Source: Bacillota bacterium (GTDB taxonomy: Bacteria; Bacillota_A; Clostridia; Lachnospirales; Lachnospiraceae). From it: DNA of 64,000 bases. The DNA lies in contig JAEYMU010000035.1 in assembly GCA_023407175.1 (NCBI GenBank), forward strand, positions 1 through 64,000. Reading direction: 5' to 3'. Below are positions 46,469 through 56,404 of the stretch, in pieces; position 1 is the stretch's first letter; every line of letters begins with the position of its first letter. The notes beneath the pieces are model-generated. The model saw only the letters and a program-made list of their open reading frames with translations. It was not told the DNA's origin and searched no databases. The translations under genes and the position numbers were made by a program.

Positions 46469-48280
46469 ATGGCACAGACGAATCATTTACCGAAAAGAAG
46501 CGAAGTGGATAAGAAAAATACTTGGGCAATCGAAGATCTATATACCTCCGATGAATTGTGGCAGAAGGAATATGAAAAAATTAAGGAGATGCTCCCAAGG
46601 GTGACGGATTATCAGGGAAGACTTTCCAAGTCAGGGGATATTCTCTTAAGCTTTCTGCAGCTGTCGGATGAAATCAACCAGCTCCTGGAGCGTGTTTATG
46701 TATATGCAAACCAGAAATACCATGAGGACACGGCCAATGCCGTATATCAGGATTTATCCAATAAAGCCAATGCCCTATCGATTCAGGTGAGCAGTGCATT
46801 CTCCTTTGCAACCCCGGAGATACTGGCCATTCCGGAGGAGATGATTGTTCAGTTCTGGCATGAAAGTGAAGATTTAAAAGCCTATGAATTCTATCTGATG
46901 GATATTCTGCGCTTAAAGCCCCATATCCTCTCCGGTGAGATGGAAGGTCTGCTGGCGGATGCGGGAGAGGTTGCCGAGGCCTCCGGTAATATATTCTCTA
47001 TGTTTAATAATGCGGATATCAAATTTCCCGAGATTAAGGACGAGAGCGGAGAAGCGGTCAGAATAACCCATGGCAGGTACGGACAGCTGCTGGAAAGCAA
47101 TGACCGCAGGGTGAGAAAGGATGCCTTTGAAGGAGTTTATGCAACCTATGCCAGTTTCCGCAATACTCTGGCTGCCGCCTTCAGCGCCAATGTAAAGCAG
47201 GAGGTATTCTTTGCAAAGGCGAGAAAGTATGAAAGTACACTGGAGCGGGTTTTGGACGGTGCTAATATTCCGGTTGAGGTTTATACCAATCTGATTGAGG
47301 CGGTCCATGAAAAAATGGGATTGATGCATCGCTATGTTACGGTACGAAAAAAGCTCCTGGGTTTGGATGAGCTCCATATGTACGACCTGTATACTCCCCT
47401 GGTTCCCGATGTGAAGATGGAGGTAACCTTCGAAGAGGCAAAGGACATTGTGGCCAAGGGACTTGCGCCGTTAGGCGAGGATTATCTCAAAATCCTGTTT
47501 GAAGGCTATAATCACCGCTGGATCGATGTATATGAAAATGAAAATAAGAGAAGCGGGGCTTATTCCTGGGGGGCTTATGGAACCCACCCCTATGTACTGT
47601 TAAATTATAATGCAACCCTGAACAATGTATTTACCCTTGCGCATGAAATGGGACATGCAATTCACAGCTACTATTCCGATAAGGAGCAGCCCTATATTTA
47701 CGCAGGCTATAAGATATTTGTGGCGGAAGTGGCCTCCACCTGCAATGAATCACTGTTGATTGACTATATGCTTAAGGCAACTCCGGATAAGAAGGAAAAG
47801 GCATATCTGATCAATCATTTTCTTGAGAAATTCAAGGGGACGCTGTTTCGTCAGACGATGTTTGCCGAATTCGAGATGATAACGCATAAAATGGTGGAGG
47901 AGGGGGAAAGCCTGACGGCAGATGCACTTTGCAGGATATATCATGATCTGAATGTGGCCTATTTTGGAGAGGATATTGTAATTGATCCTGCAATTGATAT
48001 GGAATGGTCGAGAATACCCCATTTTTATAATGCCTTTTATGTCTATCAGTATGCAACCGGCTATTCGGCCGCAATTGCCCTGTCACGGAGAATTTTAAAT
48101 GAAGGGGCGGCCGCGGTGGAGGACTATATCCGTTTTCTTAGCAGCGGAAGCTCCAATTATCCCATTGAATTATTAAAGGCAGCCGGAGTTGACATGAGTA
48201 CGAAGGAGCCGGTATATCAGGCCTTGCAGCTGTTTGAGGAGCTGCTGAATCAGATGGAGGAGCTGATGAGGGAAGCGTAG
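46469..48280 (+). CDS. pepF: Oligoendopeptidase F (M3 metallopeptidase)
   Basis: 603 residues. The N-terminal helical PepF domain is followed by the M3 catalytic domain. The zinc motif is HEMGH at 392-396, with the third ligand probably Glu420 (YKIFVAEVAS). YSWGAYGTHPYVLLNYNATLNNVFTL precedes it and HFYNAFYVYQYATGYSAA follows. It cleaves peptides of moderate length in the cytoplasm. AAGGAGAAAAAGCG lies before the ATG. Confidence 0.96.
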   Translation: MAQTNHLPKRSEVDKKNTWAIEDLYTSDELWQKEYEKIKEMLPRVTDYQGRLSKSGDILLSFLQLSDEINQLLERVYVYANQKYHEDTANAVYQDLSNKANALSIQVSSAFSFATPEILAIPEEMIVQFWHESEDLKAYEFYLMDILRLKPHILSGEMEGLLADAGEVAEASGNIFSMFNNADIKFPEIKDESGEAVRITHGRYGQLLESNDRRVRKDAFEGVYATYASFRNTLAAAFSANVKQEVFFAKARKYESTLERVLDGANIPVEVYTNLIEAVHEKMGLMHRYVTVRKKLLGLDELHMYDLYTPLVPDVKMEVTFEEAKDIVAKGLAPLGEDYLKILFEGYNHRWIDVYENENKRSGAYSWGAYGTHPYVLLNYNATLNNVFTLAHEMGHAIHSYYSDKEQPYIYAGYKIFVAEVASTCNESLLIDYMLKATPDKKEKAYLINHFLEKFKGTLFRQTMFAEFEMITHKMVEEGESLTADALCRIYHDLNVAYFGEDIVIDPAIDMEWSRIPHFYNAFYVYQYATGYSAAIALSRRILNEGAAAVEDYIRFLSSGSSNYPIELLKAAGVDMSTKEPVYQALQLFEELLNQMEELMREA

Positions 48281-48338
48281 AGCAAAGATAGCTTGTTAAA
48301 AATGGCTGTATCCAATCTTAAAAAAGTTAAAATAATTG

Positions 48339-48367
48339 TTGCATCTGCCCCTTTGGTAGTGTATTAT
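48339..48367 (+). promoter_or_regulatory. Sigma-A promoter of the AnfO-family operon
   Basis: TTGCAT at 48339-48344, 17-base spacer, TATTAT at 48362-48367. Transcription would start near 48374, immediately before a long hairpin. Confidence 0.75.
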
Positions 48368-48376
48368 TAATGAAAC

Positions 48377-48434
48377 AAAACCATAATTAATGGCTTTCTT
48401 ATTTCAAAGGAGAAGTCTGTTAATTATGGTTTTT
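48377..48434 (+). promoter_or_regulatory. Leader hairpin with T-run, candidate attenuator
   Basis: Perfect 14-bp arms AAAACCATAATTAA (48377-48390) and TTAATTATGGTTTT (48420-48433) with a 29-base loop containing AAAGGAGAAG. The right arm ends in a T-run. It occupies the very start of the predicted transcript, 36 bases before the AnfO-family gene. Confidence 0.6.
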
Positions 48435-48469
48435 ATTTAGATACGCTTTAGCAAAAAGGCAGGTGTGAC

Positions 48470-49081
48470 ATGATTGCAGTATATGTAAACGGGGAAGGTA
48501 GTTCAGCTTCCCTGAAGGAAAAAGGCTGTGTGAAATTATTCAGTAATACGGGAGAGGGCTGGAAAGCAGTCCGGGAAGTACCGTTTCTGGTGGAGGGTAC
48601 TGCAGGAGTTGCCCAGATGCGCCGTGCTGTGTCGGAGATGGTTGAACAGCTTAAGGACTGTCACATATTTGTGGCAAAGGAAGTAGTCGGGCAGCTCTAT
48701 TATGTGTTGGAAGCAAATGGTTTTGAAGCCTTTGAGGCTGAGGGTAAGCCCGAGGAATTCTTAAATTCTATTCAGGAGGCGGTGCAGACAGTCTCCGAAG
48801 AAAAAAAGGAAGATGTGAAAGCAACACCGGAAAGCTGGTTTGAAAAAACAGAAAAAGAGGGGTGTTATTTTCTTAACCTTAAGAAAGCTTTGAAGCTGGA
48901 TTGTGCCTTATCCTCCAAGAAGCTTCTGCTGCCCTTTCTTCGAAGCAAGGATTTTCTTGGCCTTGACATGATCTGTGATCACCTTCCCAGATGGTTGGAG
49001 GACGAGCTAAAAATATTAAAGCTGAATTCCGAGGTATCAAAGCTTAAAGAGAATGAATATATGGTAAGTATCACAATTTAG
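48470..49081 (+). CDS. AnfO-family protein (Fe-only nitrogenase accessory-like)
   Basis: 203 residues matching the AnfO pattern: IAVYVNGEG, VKLFSNTGEGWKAVREVPF, GVAQMRRAVSEMVEQLKDCHIFVAKEVVGQLYYVLEANGFEAFEAEGKPEEFL. AnfO is known from Fe-only nitrogenase clusters, and related domains occur in anaerobes without nitrogenase. The C-terminal ~80 residues (LNLKKALKLDCALSSKKLLLPFLRSKDFLGLDMICDHLPRWLEDELK) are an added domain. No nitrogenase or nif gene is nearby. It is followed 20 bases later by the Cys-motif gene. Confidence 0.75.
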   Translation: MIAVYVNGEGSSASLKEKGCVKLFSNTGEGWKAVREVPFLVEGTAGVAQMRRAVSEMVEQLKDCHIFVAKEVVGQLYYVLEANGFEAFEAEGKPEEFLNSIQEAVQTVSEEKKEDVKATPESWFEKTEKEGCYFLNLKKALKLDCALSSKKLLLPFLRSKDFLGLDMICDHLPRWLEDELKILKLNSEVSKLKENEYMVSITI

Positions 49082-49101
49082 TACGGAACAGGAGGAAACA
49101 G

Positions 49102-50079
49102 ATGGAAGACTATCCTACCAGATACGGCATACTGCATCATATCGGTGAATATTCCCTGTATTCCGGCAAAAGCCTGAAGGAATGCATGCTTTTAGACAAG
49201 GTGGAACTGGTAACAGAATATGGAACATTGATACCCCAATATGAATTTGAAGAAAACAGAAGAAAATATATCTATTCCGTATCCTTTTATGAGGACGGGG
49301 CGTTAAGTCGGGTTGCTCTGAATGAAAGGACTAGAATCCCGGCTCCCATTGGTGATATAGAGGCGGAGTTAATCACCTTCTATAAAAGCGGAAAGATAAA
49401 ACGCCTTTTTCCCCTCAATGGAAGAATCTCTGCTTACTGGGATGAAAATGATGAATACAGACTCGCACAGGAGGTAACGGTAAAAACCGCTGGCACTCTC
49501 ATAAAGACAAAAATAATTGGCTACAGCTTTTATGAAAATGGAGCTTTAAAGGCTTTGACCTTCTGGCCCAGGGATGCGGTAAAGCTGGATACGCCAATAG
49601 GAAGCATCCGGGTCAGAATAGGGGTTTCCTTCTATCCTGACGGGAGGATAAAGTCCGTAGAACCCTCCCTTCCGGTACTGGTGCAGACACCCATCGGTCC
49701 GGTTAAGGCCTATGATTATAATGCAAACGGCATCTCAGGGGACAGAAATTCCCTGGTATTTACTGCGGACGGGGCTGTTCAGGAGCTGGTCACCTCAGTT
49801 ATGAAGGTCAGTGTAAGGGATAGGACAGGGAAGCTTATCGTCGTATTCTCTCCTGAACAGGAATGGGATGAGGACGGTCTGGAAATAAGCTTCACGACCC
49901 TTAGGCTTTCCTTTGAAGACAATAGGGTTTGCTTTAACGATACCTCTATATTCGATATGACAGACAATAGCTTCACGATTGAACCCTATACCAGAACAGC
50001 GCCGAGTATGTGCGACGACTGTGCAAGCTGCGGGAAATGCAGTGCCGGTGAAATTGGTTCCAGTGCGCTGCTTGATTAA
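49102..50079 (+). CDS. MORN-like repeat protein with a C-terminal CxxCxxCxxC motif
   Basis: 325 residues built of recurring beta segments: VSFYEDGALSRVAL, ITFYKSGKIKRLFP, YSFYENGALKALTF, VSFYPDGRIKSVEP, LVFTADGAVQELV. They resemble MORN/YxxGxL repeats. The C terminus has four cysteines spaced CDDCASCGKC (Cys304, 307, 310, 313), a spacing known from iron-sulfur cluster sites. The function is not known. It is co-transcribed with the AnfO-family gene, with AACAGGAGGAAACAG before its ATG, so the two probably act together on a metal-cluster process (inference). Confidence 0.7.
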   Translation: MEDYPTRYGILHHIGEYSLYSGKSLKECMLLDKVELVTEYGTLIPQYEFEENRRKYIYSVSFYEDGALSRVALNERTRIPAPIGDIEAELITFYKSGKIKRLFPLNGRISAYWDENDEYRLAQEVTVKTAGTLIKTKIIGYSFYENGALKALTFWPRDAVKLDTPIGSIRVRIGVSFYPDGRIKSVEPSLPVLVQTPIGPVKAYDYNANGISGDRNSLVFTADGAVQELVTSVMKVSVRDRTGKLIVVFSPEQEWDEDGLEISFTTLRLSFEDNRVCFNDTSIFDMTDNSFTIEPYTRTAPSMCDDCASCGKCSAGEIGSSALLD

Positions 50080-50098
50080 ATCAGAGACAGTGCACTGC

Positions 50099-51415
50099 CT
50101 ATAGGATAACAATACCATGCCGATATTCATCCGCCAGGCTGGTGTGATATTTTGCATAAACAGCCTGATTGTATAAATGCGCTGCGAAGATATCGCCGGA
50201 GAGCATACGGAGTTGGGTGGCGTCCAGTATCTTCCTTGCCTGGGATACCTTAGTTATTACAGGAATCCTGCTGTTATCCTGAATACTTCGCAAGAGCCGG
50301 GAGGCGTCCCTGCGTATTCCCAGTATTCTTGCGTAGGAAGTATAGCCCATCATTTTGTATGTGGCAAGCTCATCGGTCCGGATGTTCAAAAGAAGATGAA
50401 ACAGGGCACGGTTGATGCGTGTCAGGGTTAAATTCTTTGTTTTAAGTCTGGAGGCAAGCTCAGCATAGCTGCAATTAACTCCGGCGGTATTCTTCATACG
50501 GTCCGCCAGATCAGCGGAGATGTCCAGATACTGTGTCAGTGCGGACTGATCCTTAGCCAGCAGCTTGTATTGAAGGATGGAAAGAAAGTCATCTTCCGTA
50601 ACCGGACTGGTTTTTTGATACTGTTCTTCCAGCAGCTGATATACATTTGCGGGAACACTGGATTTAATTTCGGAGATATGATCCGTGGGATGCGCCTCTT
50701 GATTGATGACACCGCGTATGGCGGTAGCGGAGCTGATCACCGGACCGAAGGCTTCCTCCGGTACGAAGGGACAGGAGGAATTCCCGGACAGGGCGGTATC
50801 ATGATAATGGGCCGCTTCCCTTTGAATTGTAACAGGCTTTATACTTGCGGATAAATTACGAATAGCCTTCAGATATTCAATCCCAAGGATATTATTGGGT
50901 TCGGCCAGCAGCTTAATTAGACTTGAGTCAGCCGGAGAGCTAAGCGGCTGTGCCTGTGGTTCAAGGAGGGCTTCCATAGCCTTTTGTCTGGCGGCAGGAT
51001 AATTCAAGCCCTCCTTAAGGCAGGTCTTAAGCTTTTCATCAAAGGAAGCCGGAGTATCAAGCAGCATTGACGTGGCAGCCTGAAGCTGCCCGATATCACC
51101 GGCTTCACTGCCAAAGCACAGATAATCAGTAATACCAAGGCCGTCCAGTATTGATACGGCGCCATGGGCGAAGAACTCTGCGCTTCCCGTTGCATAGCAT
51201 ACCGGAAGCTCCAGAACAAGATCAACACCATTATTTAGCGCCATCTGTGTGCGGCTGTATTTATCGATGATGGCGGGGGCGCCTCTTTGTACGAAATTGC
51301 CGCTCATTACAGCAATACAAAAGTCGGCACCGGTAATACGTCTGGCTTCCTCGATATGATATTTATGTCCGTTATGGAACGGATTGTATTCAGTAATCAG
51401 ACCAACTACATTCAT
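50099..51415 (-). CDS. tmcAL: tRNA(Met) cytidine acetate ligase TmcAL
   Basis: 438 residues. The N terminus MNVVGLITEYNPFHNGHKYHIEEAR carries the nucleotidyl-transferase HNGH motif (14-17). VMSGNFVQRGAPAIIDKYSRTQMAL and DLVLELPVCYATGSAEFFAHGAV are characteristic. TmcAL activates acetate with ATP and acetylates the wobble cytidine of elongator tRNA-Met. It is ylbM in Bacillus. The gene is close to pta-ackA, but that may be chance. Confidence 0.96.
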   Translation of the reverse strand: MNVVGLITEYNPFHNGHKYHIEEARRITGADFCIAVMSGNFVQRGAPAIIDKYSRTQMALNNGVDLVLELPVCYATGSAEFFAHGAVSILDGLGITDYLCFGSEAGDIGQLQAATSMLLDTPASFDEKLKTCLKEGLNYPAARQKAMEALLEPQAQPLSSPADSSLIKLLAEPNNILGIEYLKAIRNLSASIKPVTIQREAAHYHDTALSGNSSCPFVPEEAFGPVISSATAIRGVINQEAHPTDHISEIKSSVPANVYQLLEEQYQKTSPVTEDDFLSILQYKLLAKDQSALTQYLDISADLADRMKNTAGVNCSYAELASRLKTKNLTLTRINRALFHLLLNIRTDELATYKMMGYTSYARILGIRRDASRLLRSIQDNSRIPVITKVSQARKILDATQLRMLSGDIFAAHLYNQAVYAKYHTSLADEYRHGIVIL

Positions 51416-51494
51416 CGGCAGAGGGACTCCTTTATGATATTATCTGTAATTATTACTCATTTATTTTAGATAATACCATTGTTACGAAAGGCCG

Positions 51495-53213
51495 TCAATT
51501 AGCCGTGATGTGAAAGACCTGATTAACACCCGGAGCTATTGTCATCGTAAACCGGGTGCCGTTAGCAGCCGGATTTCCCGCAGCTTTTTTACCGTTCTCG
51601 AGATCGGTCAGTATAGCGGACTTTCTGTTAACCAGGAAAGAAAGTTCAACTGAGTAAGGAAGGAAGGAACGGAGGATAAAGGTATCATTATCATAAGTAA
51701 ACAGTGCAACCTTTGAGTCACCTTCCAGGATAACGGGAAGCTCACTGCATAAAATATTCCTTAGTACATTGAGGACAGGCACGGGGTAATGATAAAGATT
51801 ACCCAGGTCGTCCGGAATGGTAACAATAAACAGTCTGCCCTTGGAATACTTCGTTTTTAGGATAACAGGAATATTATTGTCCTCACCGTAGGCGGCGGCA
51901 AGCTCCCAGACATCATTCGTAAAATAATGGAGGCTCGGCAGGAGGATACTGTGAGAGGATTCAAGATTTCCATTCATCGTTATTCCGCCGTCCTTAGAAT
52001 ACATATAATGACTTGCCAAAAGCTTTCCGTCGGTATAGGCTACATGGGCAAGCTCGTGAAAGGCCGGACCAAGCTTTTTCAGAAAGCCGGAGGTTACAAT
52101 AAGATCGGCTCCATCAGCTAGACTTTTCTTGATCTTATTTAAGATATCCGTGTCATGTGCCGCACTTTCAGTTAAGAGGATGGTTTTTGCATGAAGCGGG
52201 TATTCGGGATAGGGTTCCAGGGGAATACCACACATACCGATATAATTGTGCAGATAATCCTCTCCATAGCTGTGATAGGGCAGATAGCAGGCAACACCGA
52301 CAGGATTGCCGAGTGAACCGATATAAAGGTCCATATCCTCAAAGGCCTGCCCTACAGCGGGAGAAAATGTGGAATAGGATTTATCATTAAGCAAGGCCCC
52401 CAGACAAAACAGCATAACCTCCTTAGCCTTTGCAAATAAGGTCAAGTATGCCTGTTCCATATAAGAGGTCAGATTATAGGAGCATTCGAAGGGATCGAAC
52501 CAGCCGCCAAGGTTGCGGTCCGGCGCAACCTGCTCCAGATACCGCAGGACAAAATAGCTCAAATACTTCGGGAGATGCTGCTGGGTATACATTGGATTAC
52601 GTGTTTCCGTACCGGTATAGATATAATCAAATATTACAGGCTCATCTTCAAGATTATATCCGCTGTCCTGATAATGCTCATACCAGTTGGGGAATTTGAT
52701 GATGGCTTTTACCTGCGGATTTACTTCCCGGGCTGTCTTAATAATAATATTTTCTGAAATATCCTTCATCAAATTCAGACGGAATTGTGCCCAGGAAAGC
52801 TCGCCCCTGGCTTCAATACAGTCATCACACCTGCAGTTTGTAAAATAAAAATCATCGAGAATAAACTCATCAAAAACCTCTGCTGTCAAGGCGACAACTT
52901 CCTTAAGCAACAGCTTTGCTCTCGCGGAGGTATAGCATAACGGACTAAAGCCACCCTCCTTGGAATCATGTACATCGTCCGTGGTGATTCCTCCGCTGAC
53001 CTGTATGCCCTTTGCTACAAAGTATTCCTTTAGCTTCAGTAAATGATCCCGGTCAATTTTTTTACCGTTCCGATAGGTTTCCAGATAGACCTTACCGATT
53101 TTTACCTTTTGCAAAAACTGTGTGAATTTGCGGTCAAAATCCTCAAAATCAGTGATGGCTATCAGATTGCTGACCGGACAGTAAATACTTACATTAAAAT
53201 GGGTGTATTTCAT
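51495..53213 (-). CDS. TIM-barrel glycoside hydrolase-like protein
   Basis: 572 residues when started at ATG 53213 (minus strand, with GCGAGGTATT before it). The longer frame from 53336 lacks a ribosome site. The N-terminal half looks like an alpha/beta barrel: VYLETYRNG, VSGGITTDD, FDEFILDDFYFTNCRCDDC (Asp120, Asp121; Cys127, 129, 132), VKAIIKFPNWY, FDYIYTGTETRN. The C-terminal half looks like beta-sandwich accessory domains. This fits glycoside hydrolase families with a CxCxxC loop after the acidic strand. No signal peptide, so an intracellular substrate is likely. Confidence 0.55.
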   Translation of the reverse strand: MKYTHFNVSIYCPVSNLIAITDFEDFDRKFTQFLQKVKIGKVYLETYRNGKKIDRDHLLKLKEYFVAKGIQVSGGITTDDVHDSKEGGFSPLCYTSARAKLLLKEVVALTAEVFDEFILDDFYFTNCRCDDCIEARGELSWAQFRLNLMKDISENIIIKTAREVNPQVKAIIKFPNWYEHYQDSGYNLEDEPVIFDYIYTGTETRNPMYTQQHLPKYLSYFVLRYLEQVAPDRNLGGWFDPFECSYNLTSYMEQAYLTLFAKAKEVMLFCLGALLNDKSYSTFSPAVGQAFEDMDLYIGSLGNPVGVACYLPYHSYGEDYLHNYIGMCGIPLEPYPEYPLHAKTILLTESAAHDTDILNKIKKSLADGADLIVTSGFLKKLGPAFHELAHVAYTDGKLLASHYMYSKDGGITMNGNLESSHSILLPSLHYFTNDVWELAAAYGEDNNIPVILKTKYSKGRLFIVTIPDDLGNLYHYPVPVLNVLRNILCSELPVILEGDSKVALFTYDNDTFILRSFLPYSVELSFLVNRKSAILTDLENGKKAAGNPAANGTRFTMTIAPGVNQVFHITAN

Positions 53214-53531
53214 AATACCTCGCAATCCGCCGCCGCGGGTGTGTCTGAAAACCCATTGCACTGTATCAGGCGCAGTTTTCCGACATATACTAAGGCGGCA
53301 TATAAAATAATGTGGAAGAAACTTGTTGCTAATCATTGGCTGTTATCAGGTACCTTGATGAGATAATTTTAAAAAATTGACAGAACAAATACAATGGCTA
53401 TTACACGCTTGGTTATGGAGTATCTTGTAAGAAATTCTGCCTGCTATAGATTATTGCCATATCAGGAGAGTCATAGTAAGAATCGCATAAAAATACCTTT
53501 AAAAAGAGTAACATTTTTCAACAAAATACAC
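53214..53531. other. Divergent spacer upstream of the hydrolase-like gene and pta
   Basis: No convincing gene. A 63-codon open frame at 53394-53585 lacks a ribosome site and runs through the pta promoter. The minus-strand promoter is not clear. Confidence 0.4.
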
Positions 53532-53560
53532 TTGTATCTACTTTCAAAATGTCTTATAAT
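53532..53560 (+). promoter_or_regulatory. Sigma-A promoter of pta-ackA
   Basis: TTGTAT at 53532-53537, 17-base spacer, TATAAT at 53555-53560, ending 57 bases before the pta start. Confidence 0.75.
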
Positions 53561-53602
53561 AAAGGGTATTGATTATAAATATTAAATATAAAGAGATGTT
53601 AA

Positions 53603-54613
<1,011 letters not shown>

Positions 54614-54624
54614 GATGACAGGAA

Positions 54625-54666
54625 GGACTGTAGATGTATGGGAAACACGCCATACAGCTACAGTCC
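54625..54666 (+). other. Hairpin between pta and ackA
   Basis: GGACTGTAG / CTACAGTCC outside and TGTATGG / CCATACA inside, separated by one A-G mismatch, with an 8-base loop. There is no T-run. It lies in the 115-base gap and could process or stabilise the pta mRNA or partly terminate transcription. Confidence 0.6.
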
Positions 54667-54728
54667 AAGCTATGTGAGAGAACATGTAAATAAATAATTA
54701 GTTTATTATAAAGAAAGAGGTAAAGGAA

Positions 54729-55922
54729 ATGAAAGTATTAGTAATCAACTGTGGAAGCTCCTCTCTGAAATACCAGTTAATCGACTCAGAGACAGAGCAG
54801 GTCCTTGCTGTCGGCCTGTGTGAGAGAATTGGTCTGGAGGTAAGCTATTTGAAGCATACTCCGGTTGACGGAGAAAAGGTTGTTATTGAAACAAGTGAAA
54901 TGAAAAATCACGAAGTGGCGATTCAGATGGTTCTGGATGCATTGATTGATACAAACCATGGAGTGATTAAATCCCTGGAAGAGATCGGGGCCGTTGGGCA
55001 CAGAGTAGTACACGGAGGAGAGAAATTTGCAGCCTCCACCATCATTAATGACGAGGTAATAAAGGCAATTGAGGAATGTAATGATCTTGCCCCCCTTCAT
55101 AACCCTGCGAATTTAATCGGTATTCATGCCTGCGCAAGCCTGATGAAGGGAGTGCCGATGGTTGCTGTATTTGATACTGCATTCCATCAGACGATGCCTC
55201 CGAAGGCTTATCTGTACGGACTTCCTCATGAATACTATGACAATTATAAGATTCGTAAATACGGCTTCCATGGAACCAGCCACAGCTATGTTTCCAAGAA
55301 GTGTGCTGAAATATTAGGACTGGATATTAATAATTCAAAGATTATTGTATGCCATCTTGGTAATGGCGCAAGCATTACCGCTGTCCAGAACGGCAAATCC
55401 CTCGATACCAGCATGGGCTTTACTCCTCTGGCCGGACTTGTAATGGGAACCAGATGCGGTGATATCGATCCCTCCATCATCGAGTACATTACAAAGAAGG
55501 AAAATAAGTCCCTGGATGAGGTTATGAATGTATTGCAGAAGGAGTCCGGTGTTCAGGGAATGTCAGACGTATCCAGTGATTTCAGAGATCTGAATGCTGC
55601 GATTGTAAGCGGTAATGAGAAGGCAATCGTTGCCTTTGATGTGTTTGTATACCGTGTTGCCAAGTATATCGGAGGATATGTGGCAGCCATGAACGGTATT
55701 GATGCAATAGCATTCACTGCCGGAGTTGGTGAGAATGATCCCAGAGTCAGAAATGATGTTTGCAGCTATCTGGGATATCTGGGTGTCAAGGTGGATCAGG
55801 AGAAGAATGCCTTAAGAGGACAGCAGGTTATCATTACCACCCCTGATTCTCAGGTTAAGGTATGCGCAATTCCTACGAATGAAGAGCTTGCAATTGCAAG
55901 GGAAACAGTTGCATTACTATAA
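54729..55922 (+). CDS. ackA: Acetate kinase
   Basis: 397 residues, full length. The N-terminal VLVINCGSSSLKYQLID is the acetokinase signature 1; GHRVVHGGEKF, FDTAFHQTMP, RKYGFHGTSHSYVS, HLGNGASITAVQNGKS and FTAGVGENDPRVR follow. It converts acetyl phosphate and ADP to acetate and ATP. AAGAGGTAAAGGAA precedes the ATG. A very strong terminator follows. Confidence 0.98.
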   Translation: MKVLVINCGSSSLKYQLIDSETEQVLAVGLCERIGLEVSYLKHTPVDGEKVVIETSEMKNHEVAIQMVLDALIDTNHGVIKSLEEIGAVGHRVVHGGEKFAASTIINDEVIKAIEECNDLAPLHNPANLIGIHACASLMKGVPMVAVFDTAFHQTMPPKAYLYGLPHEYYDNYKIRKYGFHGTSHSYVSKKCAEILGLDINNSKIIVCHLGNGASITAVQNGKSLDTSMGFTPLAGLVMGTRCGDIDPSIIEYITKKENKSLDEVMNVLQKESGVQGMSDVSSDFRDLNAAIVSGNEKAIVAFDVFVYRVAKYIGGYVAAMNGIDAIAFTAGVGENDPRVRNDVCSYLGYLGVKVDQEKNALRGQQVIITTPDSQVKVCAIPTNEELAIARETVALL

Positions 55923-55965
55923 AAAATATATCATAGTTGATTGTAATTAGAATATGGTACTTTAT

Positions 55966-56020
55966 ATTAGCATGGCAGCCGGCTCGTACGATTATGAGCC
56001 GGCTGCCATGCTAATTTTAT
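55966..56020 (+). terminator. Strong terminator of pta-ackA
   Basis: Perfect 20-bp stem (55966-55985 with 55996-56015) with a 10-base loop, GC-rich at the tip, followed by TTTTAT. It can also end the convergent minus-strand operon. Confidence 0.92.
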
Positions 56021-56047
56021 AATCTCAACAGAGATCGCAGGTGAGGA

Positions 56048-56389
56048 TTATTGACCTGTGGGCGGAATTTCGTTAAGGTTTTGGCCAATACCGATGACTT
56101 TCGTTACCGGCAGGGCAAAACAAATACCGTGGGCATCAGATTTGGAGCCTGTATATTGCTTTACGGCTTCCATAATCTTATCGGCAGTTTCATTATCGGC
56201 AATAGTTAGTATTATTTCCTTTTCGCTGTCAGTACTTATCCCCAGGATCTCCTTGTGTAATGAACCAATACCCCGCGCGTTGATAATCGTAGCACCGACA
56301 GAGCCCTTTGAACGAACAAATTCAACTATATTTTCGGCAAAGCCTGCATTGACAACGATATACAGGGCCGTCATATTACTGTTAATCAT
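56048..56389 (-). CDS. PII-like protein, second of a pair
   Basis: 113 residues with a ferredoxin-like babbab pattern: ALYIVVNAGFAENIVEFVRSKGSVGATIINARG, then EIILTIADNETADKIMEAVKQYTG and GICFALPVTKVIGI. This is the PII/PII-like (nitrogen-regulatory P-II superfamily) layout, without a classical T-loop tyrosine motif. It lies 15 bases downstream of a second PII-like gene, in an operon with a DUF1538 membrane protein that it probably regulates by binding a small ligand (inference). Confidence 0.78.
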   Translation of the reverse strand: MINSNMTALYIVVNAGFAENIVEFVRSKGSVGATIINARGIGSLHKEILGISTDSEKEIILTIADNETADKIMEAVKQYTGSKSDAHGICFALPVTKVIGIGQNLNEIPPTGQ

Positions 56390-56404
56390 ATTATCCTCCT
56401 CGTA

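Noticed and set aside
53214..53336. Upstream extension of the hydrolase-like gene to 53336
   Set aside because: The extra 41 residues look non-coding, and a ribosome site precedes ATG 53213.
53394..53585. Plus-strand ORF of 63 codons before pta
   Set aside because: No ribosome site and it runs across the pta promoter boxes.
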